From Bradyrhizobium sp. in8p8 (GTDB lineage Bacteria; Pseudomonadota; Alphaproteobacteria; Rhizobiales; Xanthobacteraceae), in NCBI RefSeq assembly GCF_000426845.1, contig NZ_AUGD01000005.1:124001-188000 (forward strand): DNA of 64,000 nt. Reading direction: 5' to 3'. This document shows, one piece after another, positions 26,124 through 34,735 of the stretch. Every line of letters starts with the position of its first letter. Position 1 is the stretch's first letter. The notes beneath the pieces were generated by a model that saw only the letters and a list, made by a program, of their open reading frames with translations, made no database searches and had not been told where the DNA came from. The position numbers and the translations under genes are program-made.

Positions 26124-27128
26124 TTATGAGGTTACATTCCGGCCCCAGCCAGGCTGGTGCGCATGCCACGCGGCGAGCACATCCTTCTCTTCGTCCGCGG
26201 TGAGCCCGACGACCGGGCCGCCGCCGGCGAGGAGCCAGTGAAGCGTGTCGCGCGCGGTGGCGGCCACCGGTCGCGAGGTCAATCCGGCCGCGCGAGCCGG
26301 GGAGGTGTCGCGTGTCAGGAATCCGGCATAGTCCGGCAATGGCAGCCACATCGGCAGCGATCGCGGACCTGCCCAGCGCCGCACATCATGCGCTTCCAGA
26401 AAGGCACGGTCGATCCAGGTGAACGTGCAGGACGTGTTCAGCGCGGATGCGCATTCGCTCAGGAATTCGCCGCGCGTGCGAGTTGGCCCAATTCCGTCAT
26501 AGATGCCGGTGAGGTGAATCTCGGCCGCATGGACGATCCATTGCGCGAGATCACGCACGTCGATGAACTGGACGGCATCCTCGGGCGATCCCGGCGCCAG
26601 CACCTCGCCGCCCTGCGCAAGACGCGCCGGCCAGTACGCGAAACGTCCAGTCGGGTCCTCCGGTCCGGCGATCAGGCCGGCGCGGCAGATGAAGGCGTCG
26701 CCACCGACCACTTGCTCACAGGAAACCTTGGCGGCGCCATAGATGGCGTCGGTGTTGTGCTCGATCTCCGCCCCAACCGGCTCGCGCAGCGGCGCCGTGT
26801 CGGCGCGTTGACCCGGGATCCGGTTGTCCGCATAGACACTGATCGTCGACACAAAGGTCCAATGCACGTCCGGTCGCTTCAGCGTGGCGACCGCGCGACG
26901 GACCTGGCCGGGCCGGCGCGAGACATCCACCACGGCGTCGAAGGTCTCAGCCGCGAGCGGGGCGAGACCGTCGGCGGCGTCGCGGTCGATCCGCACGAAG
27001 CGCGCGCCAGTGGCAATCGGCCCCGCAAGGCCGCGAGCTGCACAGGTCACGTCATGACCGGCAGCGCAGGCATGCGCGGCGATTGCCCGCCCGAGGAACT
27101 GGCTGCCACCGAGAACGAGAACGCGCAT
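26124..27128 (-). CDS. NAD-dependent epimerase/dehydratase family protein
   Basis: The 334-residue protein is an extended short-chain dehydrogenase. The nucleotide-binding motif is atypical (VLGGSQFLGRAIA), as in the isoflavone-reductase/RNA-binding-protein-like branch of this superfamily. The catalytic Tyr-x-x-x-Lys is YGAAK, with the Ser in STISVY. It lacks a membrane segment or signal peptide. Its substrate, probably a nucleotide sugar or a related alcohol, cannot be deduced, and neither flanking gene belongs to a sugar pathway. The start is the ATG at 27128. Confidence 0.88.
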   Translation of the reverse strand: MRVLVLGGSQFLGRAIAAHACAAGHDVTCAARGLAGPIATGARFVRIDRDAADGLAPLAAETFDAVVDVSRRPGQVRRAVATLKRPDVHWTFVSTISVYADNRIPGQRADTAPLREPVGAEIEHNTDAIYGAAKVSCEQVVGGDAFICRAGLIAGPEDPTGRFAYWPARLAQGGEVLAPGSPEDAVQFIDVRDLAQWIVHAAEIHLTGIYDGIGPTRTRGEFLSECASALNTSCTFTWIDRAFLEAHDVRRWAGPRSLPMWLPLPDYAGFLTRDTSPARAAGLTSRPVAATARDTLHWLLAGGGPVVGLTADEEKDVLAAWHAHQPGWGRNVTS

Positions 27129-27194
27129 GAGAGGGTCCGTACGGCCTGTGAGATCGTGAGACTACAACTCGCGGTACCGGTTGCAATCGCCATC

Positions 27195-28262
27195 TCAGCG
27201 CGGCTTGATCTCCGCATATTGCGCCATCGCGCGCTCGAACTTCCTGTTGAACAGCCACATCGCAGCGAAGATCTCGCGGTAGCTTGCCGAGCTGCGCGCC
27301 CGGTCGGCCTGTCCGAAGGCGAAGATGCTGTTGTTGCGCAGATACTTCATGACCGTTGGACTTGACACCCTGTAGTTCAGGAGATCGCCCGATCTCAGCG
27401 CGGACCGCGTCGGGGTCGGCACGATCTGGATCAACTGGAACAGCTTCATCTGGTCGATCGGGTCGGGCAGCGTCTTCACGATTCCGGGTATCTCACGGAA
27501 CAGGTCAGCGTGCGCGTTCATCAGGCCATTGCGCACGTTGGTCCAGTGGTTGAAGCGGTGATCGGTGCCGCGGGCCCGGGCCTCTTCCTTGTCGTCTCGC
27601 GCACTCAGCGCCGGATCCAACGCGGCGACGTCCGACTTGATCTTCTCCCATTTCCTGCGGCCGTTGCGGTCTTCGGAGGGGCCGGTCTGGAAGCTGCCCA
27701 TATAGGTGTTCGAGCGCGCATTGCGGACGTTCTGCTTGCCGTTGGTCTCGGCAAAGAACAAACCGAGACTGATGCGACCGGCCGTCTCGGCATGTTCAGG
27801 CGCGAGCCCCTTTGCGCGCGCGATCGCAACGGCAAGATCGACGACGTCCTTGACCGGCGTCGGCGAGTTTTGCGCGCCCGGAGGCGGCGCTTCCATGATG
27901 TCGAACAGCTTGCCGTACTCGTCGACCAGCGGCTCGATATCGGCATCGAGATAGGCCGGCGGAATCTCGAACTTGTTGGGCCGGCCGATGCGCGACGGCA
28001 TGACGTCGGTGAGATCCTTGTAGGTGCTGATGACGGCGACACGGGCGAGATATAGCGCCTGTCCCGGCAGATTCGGCAGCGGCTCCTTCGCCTCGATCTG
28101 ACGCCGCCGCTTCGAGAGGATGGCTTTGAAATCGCCTAGCGCGCGGTCATAGGCGGTGAGTGCCTCGGATTGCCTGGCTGTGAGCGCGGGCTGTTGTCCG
28201 TTCGCGGGCGCTGAGATGAAGAAGGCAATAGCCGCAAGGGCTGCAAGACGTCTGGATCCCAT
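27195..28262 (-). CDS. Secreted protein of unknown function
   Basis: The 355-residue protein has a clear signal peptide (MGSRRLAALAAIAFFISAPANG, cut before QQP). The mature part is mostly alpha-helical and charged, with a central FFAETNGKQNVRNARSNTY and MGSFQTG segment that looks conserved and could be lysozyme-like, although no catalytic site can be assigned. The ATG at 28262 was selected because the signal peptide begins there; an in-frame Met 23 codons upstream would bury it. It stands between the epimerase and monooxygenase genes on the same strand with gaps of 66 and 89 bases. I do not recognise the family. Confidence 0.75.
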   Translation of the reverse strand: MGSRRLAALAAIAFFISAPANGQQPALTARQSEALTAYDRALGDFKAILSKRRRQIEAKEPLPNLPGQALYLARVAVISTYKDLTDVMPSRIGRPNKFEIPPAYLDADIEPLVDEYGKLFDIMEAPPPGAQNSPTPVKDVVDLAVAIARAKGLAPEHAETAGRISLGLFFAETNGKQNVRNARSNTYMGSFQTGPSEDRNGRRKWEKIKSDVAALDPALSARDDKEEARARGTDHRFNHWTNVRNGLMNAHADLFREIPGIVKTLPDPIDQMKLFQLIQIVPTPTRSALRSGDLLNYRVSSPTVMKYLRNNSIFAFGQADRARSSASYREIFAAMWLFNRKFERAMAQYAEIKPR

Positions 28263-28351
28263 GGCCGGTTCCCTGTCGATTCGAGGCCAGCGAGATCGTA
28301 AGCACTGGATAAGAGGGCTGGCGAGATGCAAATCCCGCTCAGCCGCAATTC

Positions 28352-29842
28352 TTACGCGGCGCGATAGTCCGGCGCGGAGGCCAGGAACTTGGCATAGACA
28401 TCCGCGTCCGGCGGCAGGAAGCGCCCAGCAAGTCCTTTACGCTTCTGGGTCTTCGTGCCGATGTCGGCCATCAGCTCGTCGAAATGGCGATAGTGATAGG
28501 GCGCGACGCACAGGCCGCCATAGACGCCGGCGGCCGGCCGCTCGACGCGCCTGAAATGCAGCATCATCTCGATGTTGTCGCGCATCGCTTGTGCCGTCGG
28601 CTGGTTGGCGAGCTGGCCGTCGGCGTAGCGCACCAGCCAGTTGGCGGCGAGGTCGGCGCAGAGCACGGTGCAGAATGACGAGTTGAAGCCGACGAAGCCC
28701 ATGTCAGGCAGGTCAGGACTGGCGATCAGGCGATAGAGCCGGTACTGCCCGTCACCATCGACGAGTTTCTGTCTGTAAGCTTCGGGCAGGAAGGGTACGC
28801 CGAGCTTGTAACCGATCGCGAGCACCGCGATGTCTGCACCGACGCGCTCGCCGCCGCTCATCACGATGCTGTCGCCGTCATAACGATCGAAGGTGCCGAA
28901 CACCGCCTTGATGCGGCCGTCGGCGACCATCGGATAGAAGCCCGGCGTTGCGATCGGCACCGAGCAGTTGACGCCGTCCTCGATCCGCTCGTTCGGCACC
29001 ATTTTGCATTGCTTCAGCTTGAGCTGGGCCTTCAACAGACTCTCCAGGCCGCGCCAGTTCGCCCAGACCAGCGGCGCAGCGATGCGATGGGCAAGTCGTG
29101 ACGTCGCGCTGATGCCCCATCCCGGAAACATCTCCTCCTGCGCGCGGATGTAGAGGATGCGTTTGAAGTTCACGAGGCCGCCGATGAAATAAGGGATGCG
29201 CCAGACCGGTTCGCGCATCACGATCGTGACCTCGCGCGCGCCCGATTTCACCGCGTTCACCGCGATGTCGGTTGCGGACTTGGATCCGCCGAGCACGACG
29301 ACGCGTCGCCCTTTCGCCAGGGCCGGATCGCTGTATTTCGACGAGTGCAGAATCTGGCCTCCCTGCGCCAGGAAGGCGTCCTCGCCAGGGCAATGTAGCT
29401 CGCGCGGCTCGTTGAACTGCCCGGTGCAGACCGCGACGAAATCGAAGTCTTCGTTCGTGGTCGCGCCGTCCCTGTTTCTCAGCGCGAGCGTCCAGCCTGG
29501 CCTGCCGTCGGCGCGGCGAGCCATGCCGGCAACCTCTGTGTCGAGCCGCAGCATGCGGTCGAGACCGAAGCTCTTCGCGTAGTCGGCGAGGTAGGCATGG
29601 ACCTGCGGCCCGGTCGGCCATTCCGGATAGGCATCCGGCATGGCGCGATCGGTGTAGCGGTAGAGCTGCTTCGGGCTCTGCGTCTGCACGTCAGGATATG
29701 AGCGCGCCGGCTCCCAGACGCCGCCGAGATCGCTGCTGCGCTCGACGATGATGACGCGGTGGCCGTGGGTGGAGAACGCTTTTGCGGCGGCAAGGCCGGA
29801 GACGCCGGCGCCGATCACGCAGACATGCTTGAGGCTGACCAT
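28352..29842 (-). CDS. Flavin-containing monooxygenase
   Basis: The 496-residue protein is a class B flavin monooxygenase. The FAD motif GAGVSGLAAAKAF is at residues 10-22 and the NADPH motif GGSKSATD lies mid-protein. The intervening FMO/BVMO fingerprint is seen as GGQILHSSKY. A WxxxRxYPD substrate-domain motif (WEPARSYPDVQTQ) is also present. Such enzymes oxygenate ketones, amines or sulfides using NADPH and O2. The start at MVSLKHVCVIGAG is clear; a long upstream in-frame extension has no coding character. It follows a cupin gene by 107 bases on the same strand, with an AraC regulator divergent from both. The substrate is unknown. Confidence 0.92.
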   Translation of the reverse strand: MVSLKHVCVIGAGVSGLAAAKAFSTHGHRVIIVERSSDLGGVWEPARSYPDVQTQSPKQLYRYTDRAMPDAYPEWPTGPQVHAYLADYAKSFGLDRMLRLDTEVAGMARRADGRPGWTLALRNRDGATTNEDFDFVAVCTGQFNEPRELHCPGEDAFLAQGGQILHSSKYSDPALAKGRRVVVLGGSKSATDIAVNAVKSGAREVTIVMREPVWRIPYFIGGLVNFKRILYIRAQEEMFPGWGISATSRLAHRIAAPLVWANWRGLESLLKAQLKLKQCKMVPNERIEDGVNCSVPIATPGFYPMVADGRIKAVFGTFDRYDGDSIVMSGGERVGADIAVLAIGYKLGVPFLPEAYRQKLVDGDGQYRLYRLIASPDLPDMGFVGFNSSFCTVLCADLAANWLVRYADGQLANQPTAQAMRDNIEMMLHFRRVERPAAGVYGGLCVAPYHYRHFDELMADIGTKTQKRKGLAGRFLPPDADVYAKFLASAPDYRAA

Positions 29843-29949
29843 GGGTTGGCTCGCAATCGATGTGTTTCGCGCGCATGCGGCCACGTTCGGCCGCAGGGCG
29901 CGGCCGGCCGAGCTGCAAGCGGATGAAAGTGGACGGGGAAGCCGGCCGC

Positions 29950-30399
29950 CTAGTCGTTGGCCTCGGGCGGCAGGAAGTCGACCTCGTGCAGCGCGGAGAT
30001 GCGCACGACCTCTGCGGGATCGGTCAGGTTGTGCAGCTGATTGAACAGCGCCTCCAGCTTTTGCATCGGCGAGACCCAGAACAGTGCCCGGCACGGCTTG
30101 TCGGACTTGTTGAAATAGCCGTGCGGGATTCCGCGGGGCATGCGCACGAGATCGCCCGCATGGGCCTTGACCCATTGACCATCGAGCTTGAGATCGAGGG
30201 TGCCTTCCTGCACCAGGATAAACTCGTCCTGGGTCGGATGGATGTGCACCGGCACGAACTGGCCGGGATCGCTGTTGGTCTCGAACGCAAAGGTGGAGTC
30301 GGTGACGGCCTTCGGGAAATAGACTTGGCCCAGGATGTTCCAGCTTTTGCCGCCGTAGCCCGTGCCGTTTGCAGTAATGCCCTTTTCGAGTGCAGTCAT
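29950..30399 (-). CDS. Cupin-domain protein
   Basis: The 149-residue protein has a single beta-barrel cupin domain. Motif 1 is PVHIHPTQDEFILVQEG with metal-binding His51 and His53 and the following Glu; motif 2 is GDLVRMPRGIPHGYFN. It may be a small dioxygenase, isomerase or binding protein. The ATG at 30399 has a near-perfect AGGAGGT ribosome site just upstream. It is divergent from an AraC regulator across 185 bases and precedes the flavin monooxygenase, so the two may act on one substrate. Confidence 0.9.
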   Translation of the reverse strand: MTALEKGITANGTGYGGKSWNILGQVYFPKAVTDSTFAFETNSDPGQFVPVHIHPTQDEFILVQEGTLDLKLDGQWVKAHAGDLVRMPRGIPHGYFNKSDKPCRALFWVSPMQKLEALFNQLHNLTDPAEVVRISALHEVDFLPPEAND

Positions 30400-30584
30400 G
30401 CTCACCTCCTCATGGATACCGGCAAGGACGGAGCTTCGCCAGCGGTGAGCCGTCTGTCTATCCGATAAACGAATCCCGGCACGGCTGTTGCCATGCAGCA
30501 CGGAATTTCAGGGGCGCGACCCTTTCCGCATCCGCGAAACTATTATAGGCTTAAAGCAATTCGAGACGCGAAGCGTGGCCGATC

Positions 30585-31610
30585 ATGTCCGCAGCCGTGC
30601 TGGAAATGAGCGCAAGGGCGCCCGCAGCCGAGCGGCTCGCGGCCTTCGCCCGCGTCACCACGGATGACGTTGACGAGGCCGCGGAGCAGATCGGGCGCAT
30701 CTTCTGCCCGCACGATCTCAAGCCGGAGCGGGCGCGAGCGGCCGGCTTCTCCGCCCGGCACAATTGTGCGGCCTTCGACGGCTTCTCCATCAACTACGTG
30801 GCCTATGGCGGATCGGTGAGCATCGATCCGGGCTGCCTCGAGCGCTTCTTCCTGGTGCAGATTCCGCTGGCGGGCAGCGCCCGTATTCGTTCAGGCGTCG
30901 GCGAGTTCGATGTCGTGCCGGACCGCGCCGCGTCGCTGTTGTCGCCGACCATCCCGACCCGGATGATGTGGAGCGATTGCGCGCAGGCGATCCTGCTGCT
31001 CGACCGCCGCATGGTCGAGCAACGCGCCGCGGCGCTGTCGGGCAGAACGGCCGGCACGGTCGAATTCGATCCGGTGATCGACCTGGACGCGCCGTCCGGG
31101 CGGGGCTTGCAGGCCAGCCTTGCCGGGCTGATGAATCTCGCCGAGCGTTTTGGTCCTTCCGGCCGGCTTTCGCCGGTTGCCATGGTCGACTGGCGGGAGC
31201 TGCTGCTGGATCATCTCCTCAACGGGCAGCGGCATGGCTTGTCTGATGCGATCAGGACGTTCTCAGGGCAGGCAGAGCGCCTGCCGCGTGCGCTCCGTGC
31301 CGCGCGCGACCATCTGGCGGATCATGCCGGCGAGCCGCTCGATCTCGGTGAGCTCGCTTGCGTGTCCGGCATTGGCATCCGCGCGCTCCAGCTCGGCTTC
31401 CGCCGTCACTTCGGCGTCTCGATTTCGGAGATGCTGCTCGACATGCGCCTCGCGAGCCTGCACGCGCGCCTCGCGCAGGCCGCACCCGATGCCTCCATCA
31501 CCGACATCGCCTTCGATCTCGGCTTCACCCATCTCGGCCGCATGGCCGGCGCCTACCGCGAAAAATTCGGCGAGACGCCGTCGGCGACACTGCGGCGGAG
31601 GATGAGCTAG
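30585..31610 (+). CDS. AraC-family regulator (AraC_binding_2 type)
   Basis: The 341-residue protein has an N-terminal beta-rich sensor (INYVAYGGSVSIDPGCLERFFLVQIPLAG) of the kind seen in FeaR- and XylS-like regulators. The C-terminal double helix-turn-helix (LGELACVSGIGIRALQLGFRR, ITDIAFDLGFTHLGRMAGAY) ends with the signature EKFGETPSATL. It is divergent from the cupin-monooxygenase pair and separated from it by a 185-base promoter region, so activation of those genes by their substrate is the likely role. Confidence 0.9.
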   Translation: MSAAVLEMSARAPAAERLAAFARVTTDDVDEAAEQIGRIFCPHDLKPERARAAGFSARHNCAAFDGFSINYVAYGGSVSIDPGCLERFFLVQIPLAGSARIRSGVGEFDVVPDRAASLLSPTIPTRMMWSDCAQAILLLDRRMVEQRAAALSGRTAGTVEFDPVIDLDAPSGRGLQASLAGLMNLAERFGPSGRLSPVAMVDWRELLLDHLLNGQRHGLSDAIRTFSGQAERLPRALRAARDHLADHAGEPLDLGELACVSGIGIRALQLGFRRHFGVSISEMLLDMRLASLHARLAQAAPDASITDIAFDLGFTHLGRMAGAYREKFGETPSATLRRRMS

Positions 31611-31650
31611 CTTACCGACCCAGGCCAGTTCCGCGACTGCACCACGCTGC

Positions 31651-32874
31651 TCACGAATTAACGTGTACGAAATCGCGCAGCAGCGGATAAATCTCGTTGT
31701 TCCAGCGCTTGCCGGAGAACACGCCGTAATGGCCGACGCCGGCCTGCATGTGGTGGACGCGCCGATAGGCGCGCACGCCCGTGCAGAGGTCCTGCGCGGC
31801 CAGCGTCTGCCCGATCGAGCAGATGTCGTCCTTTTCGCCTTCGACCGTCATCAGGCCCATGCGGCTGACCGCCTTTGTGTTCACGGGGCGGCCGCGATGC
31901 ATCAGTTTGCCCTGGGGCAGGAGGTGCTCCTGGAACACGTCGCGCACGGTCTCGATGTAGAATTCCGCCGGAAGATCCATCACCGCGAAATATTCGTCGT
32001 AGAAAGTCTTGATCGTCGCGGCCTTCTCCGTCTCGCCCTTGGCGATGTGGTTGGCGAGATCGAGATGCTGCTTGATGTGGCGCTCCAGATTCATCGAGAC
32101 GAAGGCGGTGAGCTGAACGAAGCCGGGGTAGACCTTGCGGAGCGCGCCGCGGCACTGCACCGGCACGTAGTTGATCAGATTGCGCTCGAACCACTCGATC
32201 GGCCGGCTCTTGGCGAATTCGTTGACCCTGGTCGGCTGGATCCGCGTGTCGATCGGCCCGGCCATCAGCGTCAGCGTCGCCGGCCGCGCGGGATGATTGT
32301 CCTCGCACATGATCGCGGCGGCCGCGAGAGCCGACACCGACGGCTGGCAGATCGCAACCATATGCGGGCGGGGGCCGAGCTGCCCGAGGAAATCGATCAG
32401 GTGCTCGGTGTAGTCGTCGAGCCCGAAGCGGCCTTCGCTGCGCGGAATGTCGCGCGGATTATGCCAGTCGGTGATGTAGACGTCGTGATCCTGGAGCAGC
32501 GTCTTCACGGTGCCGCGCAGCAGCGTCGCGAAGTGGCCGGACATCGGCGCCACCAGCAGCATGCGCGGCTGCTCGCCCACGCCCTCCTTTCTGAAGTGCA
32601 GCAGTGAACCGAACGGCGTTGCGTAGGCGATCTCCTCGGTGACGGCGGCCTCGCGGTTGCCCACCATGACGCTGTCGATGCCGTAGGCGGGACGGTCATA
32701 AGTGAGGGTGGAGCGCGAGATCAGCTCCAACGCCGCCGACAGCCGGCCGATGACCTGATCGGACGCGCCCTGCGGCACCAGGTTGAGGAATTTGAGCGCA
32801 GACGAAGCCCCCGCCCGCCACGGCGCCGTCAGGTCCATGTGGTTCTGAAAGGCCTGATAATACATCGACATCAT
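31651..32874 (-). CDS. phaZ: Intracellular polyhydroxyalkanoate depolymerase
   Basis: The 407-residue cytoplasmic enzyme mobilises stored polyhydroxybutyrate granules. The N-terminus (YYQAFQNHMDLTAPWRAGA) is the conserved PHB_depo segment. The nucleophile is Cys176 in MVAICQPSVSA, as in PhaZ1-type depolymerases. A late GVGHYGVFSG supplies the catalytic His. It has no signal peptide, which separates it from secreted depolymerases. Starts at 32874, 32871 and 32865 are all possible (MMSM); none has a strong ribosome site. It is divergent from a glutathione transferase gene, and no phaC or phasin gene is near. Confidence 0.93.
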   Translation of the reverse strand: MMSMYYQAFQNHMDLTAPWRAGASSALKFLNLVPQGASDQVIGRLSAALELISRSTLTYDRPAYGIDSVMVGNREAAVTEEIAYATPFGSLLHFRKEGVGEQPRMLLVAPMSGHFATLLRGTVKTLLQDHDVYITDWHNPRDIPRSEGRFGLDDYTEHLIDFLGQLGPRPHMVAICQPSVSALAAAAIMCEDNHPARPATLTLMAGPIDTRIQPTRVNEFAKSRPIEWFERNLINYVPVQCRGALRKVYPGFVQLTAFVSMNLERHIKQHLDLANHIAKGETEKAATIKTFYDEYFAVMDLPAEFYIETVRDVFQEHLLPQGKLMHRGRPVNTKAVSRMGLMTVEGEKDDICSIGQTLAAQDLCTGVRAYRRVHHMQAGVGHYGVFSGKRWNNEIYPLLRDFVHVNS

Positions 32875-33026
32875 ACTGAAATGCTCATCCGTCCCGTGCT
32901 GCCATGCAATAAGGACGCCAGACGACAGTCGCGGCCTCCCAAACTGGCACGTCGCTTGCTGCTCATGCCGCGGCAAGCGCGGGCCGCGGGCAACCGGGCC
33001 GATGTCGGGACGAGGGAAGGGGCCAT

Positions 33027-33683
33027 ATGGCGAAGGCGACACTGACCATCAGCAGCAAGAATTACTCGTCCTGGTCGCTGCGTGGCTGGCTGCTGACGAA
33101 ATTCTCCGGGCTGGATTTCGAGGAGATCGTCACCGCACCGGATGATGCGTCAGCGCGCGCCGAGATCCTGCTGCTGTCGTCGTCCATCCTGGTGCCGTGC
33201 CTGCGGCACGAGGGCGCCGTGGTCTGGGATACGCTGGCGATTGCCGAATATCTCAACGAGGTGATGCCGGACGCCGGGCTGTTGCCGGCCGACCGCATTC
33301 AGCGCTCGCATTGCCGCTCGATCTCGGGCGAAATCCATTCCGGCTTCACCACGCTCCGAGCCTCGCTGCCGGTCAACCTGAAGGGACACTTTCCCGGCTT
33401 CAAGATCTGGTCCCGGGCACAGGCCGACATCGACCGGGTCTGGTTCATCTGGCGCGACTGCCTGGAGAAATCCGGCGGCCCCTTCCTGTTCGGTGCGCAG
33501 CGCACCATGGCGGATGCCATGTACGCCCCGGTGGTGACGCGCTTCGTGACCTATGACGTCAAGCTCGCGCCGCCGCTGCAGGCCTATGCCGACACCATCA
33601 TGGCGATGCCGGAGATGCAGGAATGGGTCGCGGCGGCGAGGAAGGAGCCGGCCGAGATCGAGGAACTCGAGGTCGAATATTAG
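33027..33683 (+). CDS. Glutathione S-transferase
   Basis: The 218-residue protein has an N-terminal thioredoxin-like domain (residues 1-80: SKNYSSWSLRGWLL, VPCLRHEGAVVWDTLAIAEYL) and an all-helical C-terminal domain. The SSWS segment at residues 14-17 offers the catalytic Ser of zeta/theta-like enzymes. It probably conjugates glutathione to electrophiles or acts as an isomerase. The ATG at 33027 overlaps only intergenic DNA. It is divergent from phaZ and has no obvious partner. Confidence 0.9.
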   Translation: MAKATLTISSKNYSSWSLRGWLLTKFSGLDFEEIVTAPDDASARAEILLLSSSILVPCLRHEGAVVWDTLAIAEYLNEVMPDAGLLPADRIQRSHCRSISGEIHSGFTTLRASLPVNLKGHFPGFKIWSRAQADIDRVWFIWRDCLEKSGGPFLFGAQRTMADAMYAPVVTRFVTYDVKLAPPLQAYADTIMAMPEMQEWVAAARKEPAEIEELEVEY

Positions 33684-33964
33684 GCAGGTGCTGCGCAGCC
33701 CTGCCTGTTTCGGCAGCCGAAGTCCTCCCGAGGCAGCCCGAATAGCTCTACCCTTGCCACGATTAACCTTTGGAGCCGGGGCCAGGCTTGGGCGATCCGC
33801 CGCGCTGCCGAGATGTTGTGCGTGCCTACGGAGCCGTCGCGACATCTAGCCGTGAACAGGCGCGTACACGGCGCTTACGCTGATTCGGACGCGATTCGTT
33901 CGGGCCGCGTTCCGGAGGTTAAGCCGGAGCGCGGCGCCGTCGCATTTTGAAACAGAAACTGCCT

Positions 33965-34189
33965 TCAGGCGGCCCCGCGTTGCTTCACGCGCGGCAGGCG
34001 CCAGCCGATCACGGTTGCTTCGACCGCAATGCCGGCCTCATGGTTCTGCCAGCGTCCCTCGACATAACGGCAGGCGAACGGCAGCTGATACGTTCCGCTG
34101 TGATCCTCGCATAGCACTTCGAGTGGCAGGCCTGGCGGTGGTTCTCCGGCGCCATCGAATTCCGCCAAACGTCTATCGCGCGTTGCCAT
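33965..34189 (-). CDS. Small conserved hypothetical protein
   Basis: The frame encodes 74 residues (starts MATRDRRLAEFDGAGEPPPG). The middle (EVLCEDHSGTYQLPFACRYVEGRWQN) looks like a compact beta-domain with two cysteines. No family was recognised. A GGGGAG site lies about ten bases upstream of the ATG, and no better frame competes here. It is isolated between two gaps of 281 (33684-33964) and 185 bases, in which nothing else could be identified. Confidence 0.6.
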   Translation of the reverse strand: MATRDRRLAEFDGAGEPPPGLPLEVLCEDHSGTYQLPFACRYVEGRWQNHEAGIAVEATVIGWRLPRVKQRGAA

Positions 34190-34374
34190 TCCAATATTCT
34201 CCCCTAAACAAAGCCGCGGATAGAGCGCCCACTTCTTTCCGCGCGCGGATCAACGTTCCCCGTCCGAGGGAACAAGCGCAAGCTCACCGCGAGAATGCGG
34301 TACGAGTGTGGTAGCGTCGCGTGGCCCTGCACAAACAGTGCACATTGCCGTGAACGATTGGATGAGGAACCTTC

Positions 34375-34728
34375 ATGCTGCTTCGAGGACCCGGCATTTG
34401 TTTCGCAATGTTGCTGCTCGTCACGCAGGTAGCCCTGCCTGTGCTCGCGCAGGACGTGCCTGGCATCGAGATCTGCACGGTCGAGAAGACCATGGAGCGG
34501 CGTACCAGCTGTCTTCAGAGCAACGTAGATTTCCTGCAGAAGACCATCACCAAGCTCAATCTCGATCACCAGCAGAAGCTGGATGCTGCGGGTCGCCAGA
34601 TCGATGCGCTGAAGACGAGCCTCGCCGGCATGCAGAAGACGCTCGCCGATCTTCAGGCCGCGCAGGCGAAGTTCGCCGACGATCTGAAGAAGAAGCAGGA
34701 CGCGGCGCCCGCGAAGGACGGGAAGTAA
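34375..34728 (+). CDS. Secreted coiled-coil protein
   Basis: The 117-residue protein has a signal peptide (LLRGPGICFAMLLLVTQVAL, cut after VLAQ) and a mature domain with two cysteines (EICTVEK, TSCLQSN) that may form a disulfide. They are followed by a long charged heptad-like helix (LQKTITKLNLDHQQKL to the Lys-rich C-terminus). It probably sits in the periplasm as a small helical protein. It ends seven bases before the convergent dehydratase gene. No function is known. Confidence 0.75.
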   Translation: MLLRGPGICFAMLLLVTQVALPVLAQDVPGIEICTVEKTMERRTSCLQSNVDFLQKTITKLNLDHQQKLDAAGRQIDALKTSLAGMQKTLADLQAAQAKFADDLKKKQDAAPAKDGK

Positions 34729-34735
34729 GCGGCGA

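Noticed and set aside
33684..33964. Gene in the gap between the glutathione transferase and the small protein at 33965
   Set aside because: Open frames here are continuations of shadows from the transferase gene and lack a start with a ribosome site.
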